DNA of 64,000 bases from Rhizobium tibeticum (GCF_900110205.1 NZ_FOCV01000018.1:1-64000), one strand, 5' to 3'; shown: positions 38,301-47,375, counted from the stretch's first letter. Notes: generated by a model not told the origin, from the letters alone. A program made the numbers and translations.

Positions 38301-38922
38301 TCGGCCGCTTAGCCCATCCGGTGTCGGAACGATCGTTGATGACGGCGCAGATGACCTGCTTGTCGCCTCTCCGCTTTTCGCCGAAAGGGACAAGGCGGAT
38401 CGCTCGCTGCAAAAGGGTCGGCTTCTCCACCGCATGCTACAGACGCTGCCGGATGTTGCGCGCGGCGAACAGGCGGATGCGGCCGTGCGCTACGCCAAGC
38501 GTGCCGCGTCGTTCTGGCCGGAAGCGGAGCGGCAGCAACTCATCGATTCGGTACTGAGACTACTGCGAGACCCGAGCCTTGTATCCGTGTTCTCAACCCA
38601 TGCCCAGGCGGAAGTCTCCGTCATGGGCACGCTGACGATCGGCGGAGTCGACCACGCCGTTTCGGGCCGCGTCGATAGAATGGCGGTCTTCGACGATCGC
38701 GTTGTCGTACTCGACTATAAGACCAATCGTGTCCCGCCGCAGACGGCAGAGATGATCCCTTTTGCCCACAAGGCGCAGCTAGCCATCTATCGTGAAATCC
38801 TGACGCCGCTCTACCCCGGCAAGCGTGTCGATTGCGTCCTCGTCTACACGGAAAACGGATTCGTTCACACGCTGACGCCGGACGCATTGGCGTCGGCGCT
38901 TGCGCAACTCGAGACAAAGTGA
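35371..38922 (+). CDS. addA: Double-strand break repair helicase AddA
   Basis: A 1,183-residue UvrD-like helicase-nuclease. Walker A ANAGSGKT at 38-45, the DEAQDTSPIQW motif II, GDEKQSIYSFQGA motif III, VHASKGLEAP, the YVGMTRAADRL motif VI, and a C-terminal nuclease VVVLDYKTNR. It processes DNA ends to 3' tails at Chi-type sites for RecA loading. ATG 35371 lies inside the end of addB; a longer reading from 35230 overlaps addB and is not AddA-like. Confidence 0.96.
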   Translation: MNDEATLPEGDDPLAWTSWTTIQQSIASDPQRSAWVSANAGSGKTHVLTQRVIRLLLAGARPSAILCLTYTKAAASEMSNRVFERLAEWAVLPNAELEERIARIEGRAPDASKLAKARRLFAKALETPGGLKIQTIHAFCEALLHQFPLEANVAGHFSVLDDRAAATLLADARQSLLTATTPEDDPTLAEAFGYVLNLGDEAGLENLLEEIIANRNAIRAFTQDSERKGGLDAVLRKKLRLSANDTTIGITAEYWPLPGLRGSALDQYLDVADQKGGAKAHDIAAGLRSAARERDHARRASLLEKIFLTVKGDPKADSQFFVKAMLSETPELPDAVATARAHVVLCRDRLKTARMYEATRAALMLADRLNKDYDDLKKQRSQLDFDDLITRTAELLNKSDVGAWIHYKLDQGIDHILVDEAQDTSPIQWSVIQSLAGDFFSGESARNAVRTLFAVGDEKQSIYSFQGARPERFSEESQRTRRRVAQGGLAFSTVRLPLSFRSTSDVLAAVDHIFTPSENARGLSATGEPVVHRSNRIGHPGAVDLWEMVAPEAIIKEEDWTAPFDATPESAPASILARRIAHTIGDLVGKETIVETGKERLIEAGDILVLVRKRDAFVNALTRALKRRGDIAVAGADRLRLTSHIAVQDLVALGRFLLLPEDDLSLAALMKSPLLDLGEDDVFAVAALRTEGESAWAHLQKFAADGNVRFETAVSRLKLFLDESKTLSVHDFYARVLGCHGGRRQFLGRLGTEVSDILDEFLTFALDHESSGLPGLQSFISTLEIEAPEVKREQDKGRNEVRIMTVHASKGLEAPIVFLVDGGSKAFTHSHMPKLRLLEQEPGEPNMPAWVPLGDLSNSLTQADATRIQLLAEQEYRRLLYVGMTRAADRLTVCGYTGIRPDTDTWHAMISAAMTDSHPHVSAATFSGPDGTWTGIKWRVPRIERSFERLGRTEQTSRQESIPPSLGRPLPPRKQLPRPLSPSGVGTIVDDGADDLLVASPLFAERDKADRSLQKGRLLHRMLQTLPDVARGEQADAAVRYAKRAASFWPEAERQQLIDSVLRLLRDPSLVSVFSTHAQAEVSVMGTLTIGGVDHAVSGRVDRMAVFDDRVVVLDYKTNRVPPQTAEMIPFAHKAQLAIYREILTPLYPGKRVDCVLVYTENGFVHTLTPDALASALAQLETK

Positions 38923-38994
38923 AATACCGGGCATTGAAATTCCCGCACCGCACGCTCACATGTGTTTCAACAGGAATCCGTAAAGGAGCAGCCT

Positions 38995-39315
38995 ATGGCT
39001 ACCGTAAAAGTCGATATCAACAACTTCCAGTCGGAGGTTCTGGAATCCGCAGAACCCGTCGTCGTCGATTTCTGGGCTGAATGGTGCGGCCCGTGCAAGA
39101 TGATCGCCCCCAGCCTCGAAGAACTCGCCGTCGAGTTTCAGGGTAAGGTGAAAGTCGCCAAGCTCAACATCGATGAGAACCCGGAACTTGCCGCTCAGTT
39201 TGGCGTCCGTTCCATTCCGACACTTGCCATATTTAAGGCCGGCGAAGTTGCTGACATCAAGGTTGGCGCTGCCCCGAAGACCGCTCTTTCGAGCTGGATC
39301 TCAAGCGCCGCTTAA
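38995..39315 (+). CDS. trxA: Thioredoxin
   Basis: 106 residues with active site WCGPC (30-34), the usual thioredoxin length, and cis-Pro in RSIPTLAIF. AAGGAG stands 8 bp before ATG 38995. It follows addA after 72 bp and ends at a strong terminator, so it may also be read through from the addAB unit. Confidence 0.96.
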   Translation: MATVKVDINNFQSEVLESAEPVVVDFWAEWCGPCKMIAPSLEELAVEFQGKVKVAKLNIDENPELAAQFGVRSIPTLAIFKAGEVADIKVGAAPKTALSSWISSAA

Positions 39316-39338
39316 TTTACCCATAAGCAGATACGAAG

Positions 39339-39366
39339 AAGCCCGGCATTGACCGGGCTTTTTTCA
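39339..39366. terminator. Terminator shared by trxA and folC
   Basis: Arms AAGCCCGG (39339-39346) and CCGGGCTT (39353-39360) followed by a run of T. On the minus strand the arms sit immediately downstream of the folC stop (39364), so it can serve both genes. Confidence 0.9.
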
Positions 39367-40716
39367 TTTCGGGGGCGTACCATTGTCGGCAAGCACATCG
39401 CCGACGAGATAGAGAGAGCCAGCTACCAGGATGCGCGGCGGATGGGCCTGTTCAAAAGCACCCTCCTTGATTGCCTCCAACGCTTCGCTGACAGTCGACA
39501 TCGGTTCTGCGACAAGGCCTGCATCATATGCAGCGTTTGCCAGGATCACCGGGTCGATCATCGCGTCGCTGCCGCGAATCGGTACGCAATAGACCTTCTC
39601 TGCCAATCCCTTGAAAGCCTTGAAGTAGCCAACCGGATCCTTGGTGTTGATCATGCCTATAATCAGGAAAAGCGGCCGCGGTTGCTTTTCTTCGAGATTC
39701 GCCATGGCTTCGGCGATGACTTCGCCGGCACCGGGGTTATGGCCGCCATCGACCCAGATTTCCGCCTTGGCCGGAGCATTGGCCATGAGATGCCCGTCGT
39801 TCAGACGCTGAAGGCGGCCCGGCCACTCGACTGACAGTAGCGCCTTTTCCATCATCGTATCGGTCACCGTGAAGCCCGCAGCCTTGACGGCACGGATCGC
39901 CGCGGCGGCATTGGCATACTGGTGGCGGCCCGGAAGCCTCGGTAACGGCAGGTCGGCGAGACCGAACTCGTCTTGATAGACGAGGCGCCCATACTCCTCG
40001 TGCGCCATATAATCCTGACCGAAGATCGCCGTCGGGCAGTTCAGCCGTTCAGCGGTCGACATCAGAACGTCGAGCGCAGCATCATATTCCTGCTTGCCGA
40101 TGACAACGGGGTGCCCGCGCTTCATGATGCCGGCCTTTTCGGCCGCGATCAGTTCGACCCGATCCCCGAGATAGGGCTGGTGATCCAAAGAGATCGGCAT
40201 GATGACCGAGACGGCAGGATCGGAAATGACGTTCGTCGCATCGAAACGTCCGCCGAGACCAACCTCGATGATAGCGGCATCGGCGGGATGCTCGGAAAAC
40301 AGAATGAAGGTGACAGCCGTCAGGATCTCGAAAACAGTGATCTTCTGCCCGTCATTGGCGGCCGCCACGCGACGCACCGCCTCGGCGAAAACGGCATCAT
40401 CCACCAGCTGCCCACGGCCGCCCTTGACGCCGATTCGATAGCGTTCATGCCAATTTACGAGATGCGGAGAGGTATGGACATGAGCGCTGTAACCGCCAGC
40501 CTCCAGCAAGGCCCGGCAAAAAGCCGTCACAGAGCCCTTGCCGTTTGTGCCCGCCACATGAATGACGGGCGGCAGCTTCTTGTGCGGATCGCCGAGGATG
40601 GAAAGGAGCCGGGTGATGCGATCCAGGGACAGATCGAAGCCCTTGGGATGCAATCCCATGAGCTTGTCGATTTCCTGCGCTGCTTCACTCACTGCGGCTT
40701 GGCCCCTGGGTATCAT
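39364..40716 (-). CDS. folC: Folylpolyglutamate synthase / dihydrofolate synthase
   Basis: A 450-residue Mur-ligase-fold enzyme. P-loop HVAGTNGKGS, the VGLGGRFDATN block, ISLDHQPYLG, and DGGHNPG. It adds glutamates to folates in the cytosol and, as the bifunctional type, makes dihydrofolate. The start is read from an ATG 27 bp after accD; an internal ATG in the KLMGLHPKGF region is an alternative. Last gene of the trpFBA-accD-folC unit. Confidence 0.94.
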   Translation of the reverse strand: MIPRGQAAVSEAAQEIDKLMGLHPKGFDLSLDRITRLLSILGDPHKKLPPVIHVAGTNGKGSVTAFCRALLEAGGYSAHVHTSPHLVNWHERYRIGVKGGRGQLVDDAVFAEAVRRVAAANDGQKITVFEILTAVTFILFSEHPADAAIIEVGLGGRFDATNVISDPAVSVIMPISLDHQPYLGDRVELIAAEKAGIMKRGHPVVIGKQEYDAALDVLMSTAERLNCPTAIFGQDYMAHEEYGRLVYQDEFGLADLPLPRLPGRHQYANAAAAIRAVKAAGFTVTDTMMEKALLSVEWPGRLQRLNDGHLMANAPAKAEIWVDGGHNPGAGEVIAEAMANLEEKQPRPLFLIIGMINTKDPVGYFKAFKGLAEKVYCVPIRGSDAMIDPVILANAAYDAGLVAEPMSTVSEALEAIKEGAFEQAHPPRILVAGSLYLVGDVLADNGTPPK

Positions 40717-40743
40717 CGCTCAACCCGCCTGTGACGGTTTCTG

Positions 40744-41649
40744 TCAGGCGCTAGCGGCTATCGCAAGCGTCCCGCTGTTTTCCTTGGAGAGGTACGCCGC
40801 AGGCTTCTTCGTCAGGATTTTCAGGACACGTGCCAGCGTATCCGGAATATCGTGGCGTTTGACCACCATATCGACCATACCGTGCTCCAGCAGGTATTCC
40901 GACGTCTGGAAGCCTTCCGGCAGCTTTTCGCGGATCGTCTGCTCGATGACGCGCTTGCCGGCAAAGCAGATTTCCGCGCCGGGCTCGGCCAGATGCAGGT
41001 CGCCGAGCATCGCGTAGGATGCCGTGACACCGCCAGTGGTCGGGTTGGTCAGCACAACAATGTAAGGCTGCCCCGCCTCCTTCAGCATGTCGACGGCAAC
41101 GGTTGTGCGCGGCAGCTGCATGAGCGACAGGATGCCTTCCTGCATGCGAGCGCCACCCGAAGCCGGGAACATGACCAGCGGGCACTTCTCGGCGATGGCG
41201 CGTTCGAATGCCTTGACAATCGCCTCGCCGGCGGCAATGCCGAGCGAACCGCCCATGAAGTTGAACTCATGTACGACAGCGACGAGCTTCAGACCGCGAA
41301 CCTTGCCGACACCGGCCACGATCGTGTCTTCCTGGTCGGTCTTGATGCGGCTGTCGCGAAGGCGATCCGTATACTTCTTGGAATCGCGAAACCTCAGCGG
41401 GTCCTGCGCGACCTTCGGCTGTACGAGCGCTTCATAAGCGCCGTCATCGAAAAGATCGGCAAGTCGTGCCTTTGCGGGCATCTTCATGTGATAGCCCGAG
41501 GCCGGGATGACCCACTTGTTGTCTTCCAGATCCTTATGGAAGACCATCTCGCCCGTTTCCGGGCACTTGATCCAGAGGTTCTCCGGCACTTCGCGGCGGC
41601 CCAGCATGGAATTGATGCGGGGGCGGACGTAGTTGGTGATCCAGTTCAA
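40744..41649 (-). CDS. accD: Acetyl-CoA carboxylase carboxyltransferase, beta subunit
   Basis: 301 residues. ASGGARMQEGILSLMQ and TSYAMLGD-like (here TASYAMLGD) blocks are the carboxyltransferase active site; AccA would be elsewhere. Odd: the N-terminal zinc ribbon, four Cys in E. coli, keeps only the first Cys (IKCPETGEMVF); the other positions read T, A and Y. Rhizobial AccD proteins share this in my memory, so it is a lineage feature, not a mutation. 39 bp after trpA. Confidence 0.95.
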   Translation of the reverse strand: MNWITNYVRPRINSMLGRREVPENLWIKCPETGEMVFHKDLEDNKWVIPASGYHMKMPAKARLADLFDDGAYEALVQPKVAQDPLRFRDSKKYTDRLRDSRIKTDQEDTIVAGVGKVRGLKLVAVVHEFNFMGGSLGIAAGEAIVKAFERAIAEKCPLVMFPASGGARMQEGILSLMQLPRTTVAVDMLKEAGQPYIVVLTNPTTGGVTASYAMLGDLHLAEPGAEICFAGKRVIEQTIREKLPEGFQTSEYLLEHGMVDMVVKRHDIPDTLARVLKILTKKPAAYLSKENSGTLAIAASA

Positions 41650-41688
41650 GTCGAAAACTCCTGATTGACTCTTGTCAATGTGGGGAAA

Positions 41689-42528
41689 CTATTCGGCAGC
41701 AACAAGGCGCGCCGAACGTGTGCCCGTTGACAGTCCACGAACGAGCGTGGCGACGGCCTGAACGGTATCGGCGGTTGCCTTCCCGTCCTTGGTGAGGCTC
41801 GTTGCCACCTGATTGACGATTGCAGTACCGACAACAACACCATCGGCAGAGCTGCCAATGACCTTTGCGTGGTCGGCGGTCTTGACGCCGAAACCGACGC
41901 AGACGGGCAGCTTGGTGTGCTCCTTGATGCGCTTGACCGCACCCGACACGAGAGAGGGGTCGGGCAGGGCCGAGCCGGTGATGCCATTCATCGAGACGTA
42001 ATAGACAAAGCCGGAGGTGTTCCGCAGAACGGTCGGCAGACGCTTTTCGTCGGTCGTCGGGGTCGCTAGACGAATGAAATTGATCCCCTTCTTGAGGGCT
42101 GGGATGCAAAGTTCGTCATCCATTTCCGGCGGGAGGTCGACGACAATGAGCCCGTCGATGCCGGCCGCCAGCGCGTCGTCCAGGAACTTGTCCACGCCGT
42201 AGATGTAGATCGGGTTGTAGTACCCCATCATCACGATCGGCGTGGCGTCGTCGGTCTTACGGAAATCGGCGGCAAGCTGCAGCGTCTTCTTCAGCGTCTG
42301 GCCGCCCTTCAGAGCGCGCTGGCCTGCCATCTGGATCGCTGGACCGTCGGCCATCGGATCGGAGAACGGCATGCCGAGTTCGATAACGTCGGAGCCGGCC
42401 TCGGGCAGCGCCTTCATGATGCCGAGCGAGGTTTCGTAGTCCGGATCGCCGCCCATGAAATAGGTGACGAGTGCCGGTCGGCCTTCCGCCTTCAGATCGG
42501 CGAAGCGTTTATCCATACGTGCGGTCAT
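41689..42528 (-). CDS. trpA: Tryptophan synthase alpha
   Basis: A 279-residue barrel. PALVTYFMGGDPDYE, ELGMPFSDPMADGPAIQ (catalytic Glu and Asp) and VGFGVKT are diagnostic. It cleaves indole-3-glycerol phosphate and passes indole to TrpB. 3 bp after trpB. Confidence 0.97.
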   Translation of the reverse strand: MTARMDKRFADLKAEGRPALVTYFMGGDPDYETSLGIMKALPEAGSDVIELGMPFSDPMADGPAIQMAGQRALKGGQTLKKTLQLAADFRKTDDATPIVMMGYYNPIYIYGVDKFLDDALAAGIDGLIVVDLPPEMDDELCIPALKKGINFIRLATPTTDEKRLPTVLRNTSGFVYYVSMNGITGSALPDPSLVSGAVKRIKEHTKLPVCVGFGVKTADHAKVIGSSADGVVVGTAIVNQVATSLTKDGKATADTVQAVATLVRGLSTGTRSARLVAAE

Positions 42529-42531
42529 GAC

Positions 42532-43752
42532 TTACTCACCCATTCCCAGAATCTTGCCGACAGTGAAGATGTCCTTGTCGCCGCGGCCGGAGAGGTTCAT
42601 CAGGATGATCTCGTCCTTGCCCATCTTCGGGGCCCGCTTGATGACTTCGGCCAAAGCGTGCGACGGCTCCAGCGCCGGAATGATGCCTTCAAGGCGGGTG
42701 AGCGTCTGGAAGGCTTCGAGTGCCTCATGGTCCATGATCGGCACGTATTCGACGCGGCCGATGTCGTTCAGGTAGGAATGCTCGGGGCCGATGCCGGGAT
42801 AGTCGAGACCCGCGGAAATCGAGTGGCCCTCCTTGATCTGGCCGTCGCCATCCTGCAGCAGGTAGGTGCGATTGCCATGCAGGACACCAGGCGAACCTGC
42901 CGTGATCGAGGCGCAGTGCTCGTCGCCATTGAGGCCCTTGCCGCCGGCTTCGACACCGACGATCTTGACGCCCGCGTCATCGAGGAACGGATGGAAAATG
43001 CCGATCGCGTTTGAACCGCCGCCGACGGCAGCGATGATGAGATCCGGCAGGCGCCCTTCGGCTTCCAAGATTTGCTCACGGGCTTCGGTGCCGATGACGG
43101 CCTGGAAGTCGCGCACCATTTCCGGGTAGGGATGCGGGCCGGCGGCCGTGCCGATCAAGTAGTAAGTGTCGTCGACGTTCGTGACCCAGTCGCGCAGCGC
43201 CTCGTTCATGGCGTCCTTGAGCGTGCCGTGGCCGGCAGTCACGGGCTTCACTTCCGCACCGAGCAGCTTCATGCGGAACACGTTCGGCGCCTGGCGCTCG
43301 ACATCGGTTGCGCCCATGTAAACGACGCAGGGAAGACCGAAGCGGGCAGCGACCGTCGCCGATGCAACGCCATGCTGGCCGGCACCGGTTTCAGCGATGA
43401 TCCGGGTCTTGCCCATGCGCTTGGCAAGCAGAATCTGGCCGATGCAATTGTTGATCTTGTGCGAACCGGTGTGGTTCAGCTCCTCGCGCTTGAAGTAGAT
43501 CTTCGCGCCACCGAGTTCAGCCGTCAGGCGCTCGGCGAAATAGAGCGGGCTCGGCCGGCCGATATAGTGAGCGCCGAGATGCTTCAGTTCAGCCTGAAAT
43601 TCCGGATCGTTCTTCGCCTTGTTCCACTCGTCCTGCAGGTCGAGGATCAAAGGCATCAGCGTCTCGGCGACGAAACGGCCGCCGTAGATACCGAAACGGC
43701 CGTCTTCATCAGGGCCGGAGCGGAAGGAATTCGGTTTTGGCGTCTGGTTCAC
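42532..43752 (-). CDS. trpB: Tryptophan synthase beta
   Basis: 406 residues, PLP enzyme with the Schiff-base Lys in NHTGSHKINN and the phosphate-binding GGGSNAIG. I take GTG 43752 as the start: AGGGAG lies 7 bp ahead and it falls just after the trpF stop (43755). A TTG two codons earlier overlaps trpF. Confidence 0.97.
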   Translation of the reverse strand: MNQTPKPNSFRSGPDEDGRFGIYGGRFVAETLMPLILDLQDEWNKAKNDPEFQAELKHLGAHYIGRPSPLYFAERLTAELGGAKIYFKREELNHTGSHKINNCIGQILLAKRMGKTRIIAETGAGQHGVASATVAARFGLPCVVYMGATDVERQAPNVFRMKLLGAEVKPVTAGHGTLKDAMNEALRDWVTNVDDTYYLIGTAAGPHPYPEMVRDFQAVIGTEAREQILEAEGRLPDLIIAAVGGGSNAIGIFHPFLDDAGVKIVGVEAGGKGLNGDEHCASITAGSPGVLHGNRTYLLQDGDGQIKEGHSISAGLDYPGIGPEHSYLNDIGRVEYVPIMDHEALEAFQTLTRLEGIIPALEPSHALAEVIKRAPKMGKDEIILMNLSGRGDKDIFTVGKILGMGE

Positions 43753-43754
43753 TC

Positions 43755-44423
43755 TCAACTCCCTGAGGCCGTTTCGGGTTGATTGGCCCTCTCGACCGCA
43801 TCGAAAAACTCATCGATCATTGCGACGTTCTTGACGCCGGGTGCGCTTTCGACACCGGATGACGCGTCGATCCCCGGCGCCTTCGTAATGGCAAGCGCCT
43901 CGGCAACGTTACCTTTGTTCAAGCCACCGGAAAGCATGTAATCCACATTGTCGTCAAGCCAAGTGAGCAGGCTCCAATCGAAGGAAACGCCGTTGCCACC
44001 GGGCAAATCCGATCCTTTCGGCGGCTTCGCATCGAAGAGGAAGCGATCGGCGACGCCGATATAGGCCTCGACTCGCTTCAGATCATCGGCCGTCCGCACA
44101 GAAAACGCCTTCATGACAGGTAGCCCGTAGACTGCCTTTATGGTCAAAACGCGCTCCGGGCTTTCGTCGCCATGCAACTGCAAGATATCCGGCTTCAACA
44201 GCGCCACGATCTCATCGAGATCGTCGTTGGTCGGGTTGACGACGACAGCAACGATCTTTGCCTTGCCGCGGGCCGGCTCCGCAAGCTTGCCGGCAATGTC
44301 GGGCTCGACGTAGCGAGGGCTCTTCTCAAAGAAGATGAAGCCGATATGCGTGGCACCCCGCGCCAGGGCGCGATCGATTGTTTCAGCCGTCTTCAGCCCG
44401 CAGATTTTGATATCCGGTTTCAT
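43755..44423 (-). CDS. trpF: Phosphoribosylanthranilate isomerase
   Basis: A 222-residue barrel. Catalytic Cys8 in KICGLKT and an Asp in FLFDAKPP; LSGGLNKGNV is the phosphate loop. ATG 44423 was chosen; a reading from 44501 adds 26 residues of no family match that overlap the upstream gene. First gene of the trpFBA-accD-folC unit. trpCDE are not in the window, the usual alphaproteobacterial split. Confidence 0.96.
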   Translation of the reverse strand: MKPDIKICGLKTAETIDRALARGATHIGFIFFEKSPRYVEPDIAGKLAEPARGKAKIVAVVVNPTNDDLDEIVALLKPDILQLHGDESPERVLTIKAVYGLPVMKAFSVRTADDLKRVEAYIGVADRFLFDAKPPKGSDLPGGNGVSFDWSLLTWLDDNVDYMLSGGLNKGNVAEALAITKAPGIDASSGVESAPGVKNVAMIDEFFDAVERANQPETASGS

Positions 44424-44497
44424 GGCAGCGAAGTGACACGAAATGCGCTTGGAGTCGAGCCAAATCGCGACAAAGGCTGAATTATAAGAGGCTTCGA

Positions 44498-45259
44498 TCA
44501 CTCGAAATCGATGGCGTGCAGCTGGCTGCCGTGGCGCTTCAACCAGGTCTTCGCCTCTTCCATGTGAGGGCAGAGCTTGTTGCAGAGCGCCCAGAAGCGC
44601 GGTCCGTGGTTCATCTCCTTGAGATGCGCGACTTCATGCGCCGCAAGATAGTCGACGACGGACGGTGGCGCCATCACGATGCGCCAGGAAAAGCTCAGGT
44701 TTCCCTCAGACGAGCAGGAACCCCATCGACTGCGGGTATCCTTCATGGCGATCGACCTGATCGGTGCATTGATCGAGCGGGCATGCAGTGTTGCCAGCCT
44801 CTCGAGATCGGCCCGCGCTTCCTTCTTCAGGAACGTGGCAATCCGGCGCCCGAGATGCTCAGGCATGCCGCTGACCTTCAACACCGGCTTGCCATCAACA
44901 ATGATCGCTTCCGTCAGCCCGCGAAGGCTGCCGGTGTGGTGAATGCGATGAGATGCGCCACGAAATAGTATGGTGCCACCGTCCCGCAGGCCGCAGTCGG
45001 TCGAGAATTTGGCAAGTTTGGTGAGCAGCCAACCCTGATGGCGGTCAAGGAAGGCGTTCACTTCACGTTGCGCCAACCCACTCGGGATCGTCATTTTCAG
45101 ACCCCGGCCGCCTGGTTCTATCCGCAAGGTGATGCGGGTCGCTCGCTCGTGCTGCTTAATCGTAAGCGGCATCAGGCGCCCAGCCACATCAAGCGTTCGC
45201 GTCTCGGGCGGAGCCGGTTTTCGAGCGCTACGGCGGGAATTTGCGAGGAGCGGGAACAT
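44498..45259 (-). CDS. YgjP-like metallopeptidase (M48-related)
   Basis: 253 residues. Zinc motif HEVAH at 208-212 with His218 as the likely third ligand (MNHGPRFW), and SRWGSCSSEGNLSFSWR, the YgjP/DUF45 signature. No signal peptide or membrane segment, so a cytosolic protein; substrates are unknown. Confidence 0.9.
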   Translation of the reverse strand: MFPLLANSRRSARKPAPPETRTLDVAGRLMPLTIKQHERATRITLRIEPGGRGLKMTIPSGLAQREVNAFLDRHQGWLLTKLAKFSTDCGLRDGGTILFRGASHRIHHTGSLRGLTEAIIVDGKPVLKVSGMPEHLGRRIATFLKKEARADLERLATLHARSINAPIRSIAMKDTRSRWGSCSSEGNLSFSWRIVMAPPSVVDYLAAHEVAHLKEMNHGPRFWALCNKLCPHMEEAKTWLKRHGSQLHAIDFE

Positions 45260-45294
45260 GGGTATTTTCTATATGATTCGCCGGAATTCTTTGC

Positions 45295-45323
45295 AAAGAA
45301 AAGCCGGCATCGAGGATGCCGGT
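45295..45323 (-). terminator. Intrinsic terminator after the DUF2852 gene
   Basis: Arms CCGGCAT (45304-45310) and ATGCCGG (45316-45322), with TTTTCTTTG following on the minus strand. It lies between the DUF2852 stop and the YgjP start. Confidence 0.85.
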
Positions 45324-45352
45324 TCAAGTTTCAGTGCTGAACAGTCCTGGGA

Positions 45353-45787
45353 TCACGGCGTCTGGTATTCTGCTACCGGACCGTTGTCGTCGCGCTTGGC
45401 GTTCTTGCGATCGCGCATGAAGCGGTCGAACTCTTCCTGATCCTTAGCGCGGCGCAGTTCGCGTACGTAGGAATCGAATTCCTCGCGCATTTCATCAAGC
45501 TTGCGACGCTCTTCTTCCAGCCGGTCGAGCTCGGCCTTCCGCCAATCGTCGAAGGCGACATTGCCTGTCGAGAAATGAGGGCGATAACGGCCATGCGAAC
45601 GTCGGCAGCCGGCAAAGAATCCATCGGCGGTGCTGTTTGCGTCACGCTTGAAACCGCGCAAACGCTCCCCAAAGATGATGTAGGCTAGCATGGCAAGACC
45701 CAGAGGCCAGAAAACCACGAAGCCGAGGATCATCAGGGCAATGGTAGCCGGAGTCCAATCCGGCCGAAGCAATGCTGACTGGTTCAT
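45353..45787 (-). CDS. DUF2852 membrane protein
   Basis: 144 residues recognised as DUF2852. One Trp-flanked hydrophobic segment at about 13-40 (PATIALMILGFVVFWPLG...), a short GERLRGF basic linker, and a charged helical C-terminal half with a likely coiled coil (EERRKLDEMREEF). It is probably a small inner-membrane protein with a cytosolic coiled coil. Function unknown. ATG 45787 is preferred over 45805. Confidence 0.85.
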   Translation of the reverse strand: MNQSALLRPDWTPATIALMILGFVVFWPLGLAMLAYIIFGERLRGFKRDANSTADGFFAGCRRSHGRYRPHFSTGNVAFDDWRKAELDRLEEERRKLDEMREEFDSYVRELRRAKDQEEFDRFMRDRKNAKRDDNGPVAEYQTP

Positions 45788-45932
45788 CGTGCGGTGTCCT
45801 CGCATGTTCCGCGCCCGGCGAGATGCCGAACGCTGGAATCGATGTGGTTACAACCCCAGCCAGCTTCAAGGCAGTCTGCGCCCAAATCGGACAACACCTT
45901 GAAATGAAATCACTAATTCAGACGCGCCTAAA

Positions 45933-47210
45933 TCAGCCGGACTTTCCGCCCTTGATAACCCTCTTTACCACAGGCTTTCCCGTCCGCGCATGTTCCCTCA
46001 CGAAGTTGACGATGCGCGGCGCGATTTCGCGACGGAAGCGCGATCCGTTGAAGACGCCATAGTGGCCGACATCGGGCTGCAGGTAATGCATGCGCATGGT
46101 CTCGGGAATGTTGACGCAGATCGTCTGGGCGGCCTTTGTCTGGCCGACGCCGGAGATATCGTCGTTCTCCCCTTCCACAGTGAGAAGTGCCACATTGCGG
46201 ATCGCAGCGGGGTCGACAAGCTTACCACGGTGGAGCAGCTCACCCTTCGGCAGCGCGTGCTTGATGAAGACTTGATCGACCGTCTGCAAATAGAATTCGG
46301 CGGTCAGATCCATGACCGCGAGATATTCGTCGTAGAAGTCGCGGTGTTTCTCGGCCGGCTCGCCGTCGTTCTTCACCAGATGCATGAAGAATTCCTTGTG
46401 GGCGATCACGTGCCGATCGAGGTTCATCGACATGAAGCCGGATAACTGCAGGAACCCGGGATAGACCGGACGCATGAAGCCCGGCTGCGGCCACGGCACA
46501 TTCATGATCACATTATCGGCAAACCACTCCAGCGACCGTTCCTTGGCGAGCTGGTTTACGGCTGTCGGGTTGATGCGCGTGTCGATCGGCCCACCCATCA
46601 GCGTCATCGACGAGGGCGAGAACGGGTCGTTTTCCGCCTCCATGACGGCAGCGGCGGCCAGGACCGGCACGGAGGGCTGACAGACGGCAATCACATGTGT
46701 ATCCGGACCGAGGAAGCGGAGCATCTCGATGACATAGTCGACGTAATCGTCAAAATCGAAGGTGCCTTCCGTCATCGGCACCATGCGCGCATCTATCCAG
46801 TCCGTGATGTAGATGTCGGCGCTAGGCAACAGCGCTTCGACCGTACCGCGCAGCAGCGTCGCATAGTGACCGGACATCGGCGCAACGATGAGAATGCGCG
46901 GGTCCGTCGCATGGCCGCTTGGAACGTTGCGCGCGAAATGGAGTAGATTGCAGAAGGCGCGTGACCATACGATCTCTTCCCGCACGGCCACCTTTCGGTC
47001 GCCGACGACCGTGTCGTTCAGATCAAACGACGGCTTGCCGTAACGGCGGGTCGTGCGCTCGAACATTTCGAGACTTGCCGCCATCGTGCGCCCCCAGGGC
47101 GTCTGCGAAATCGGATTGAGCGGATTGGCATAGACCATGCGCATGATATCGGCGAAAGCACGATAAGGCGCCAATGCAGCATGGTTCAATTCATAAAGCT
47201 GGTAAAACAT
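45933..47210 (-). CDS. phaZ: Intracellular polyhydroxyalkanoate depolymerase
   Basis: 425 residues. The N-terminal MFYQLYELNHAALAPYR is the family signature. The nucleophile is likely Cys177 in AVCQPSVP, the equivalent of the catalytic Cys of Ralstonia PhaZ, rather than the Ser of lipases. GHYGVFNGSRFR near the C-terminus supplies the catalytic His. It mobilises stored PHB granules. AAGGTGG precedes ATG 47210. It stands alone between a FAH-family gene and DUF2852. Confidence 0.94.
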   Translation of the reverse strand: MFYQLYELNHAALAPYRAFADIMRMVYANPLNPISQTPWGRTMAASLEMFERTTRRYGKPSFDLNDTVVGDRKVAVREEIVWSRAFCNLLHFARNVPSGHATDPRILIVAPMSGHYATLLRGTVEALLPSADIYITDWIDARMVPMTEGTFDFDDYVDYVIEMLRFLGPDTHVIAVCQPSVPVLAAAAVMEAENDPFSPSSMTLMGGPIDTRINPTAVNQLAKERSLEWFADNVIMNVPWPQPGFMRPVYPGFLQLSGFMSMNLDRHVIAHKEFFMHLVKNDGEPAEKHRDFYDEYLAVMDLTAEFYLQTVDQVFIKHALPKGELLHRGKLVDPAAIRNVALLTVEGENDDISGVGQTKAAQTICVNIPETMRMHYLQPDVGHYGVFNGSRFRREIAPRIVNFVREHARTGKPVVKRVIKGGKSG

Positions 47211-47344
47211 GAGATGCGCCACCTTTCTCTAATCTGGAAGACGACGCCGATTGAAAGGCATCGGAGTCTTTCCAACGACGTGCTGGCACCTCAACGCAGA
47301 TTAACAGGTTTTTGTTGCGCAGCAACATTGCCATCCGCACCGCA

Positions 47345-47375
47345 CAAAGAAATGCCGAGGTTTTTCCCCCGGCAT
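47345..47375 (-). terminator. Intrinsic terminator after the FAH-family gene
   Basis: Arms ATGCCG (47352-47357) and CGGCAT (47370-47375); with partial pairing in the centre, followed on the minus strand by TTCTTTG. Serves the hydrolase at 47413-48255. Confidence 0.75.
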
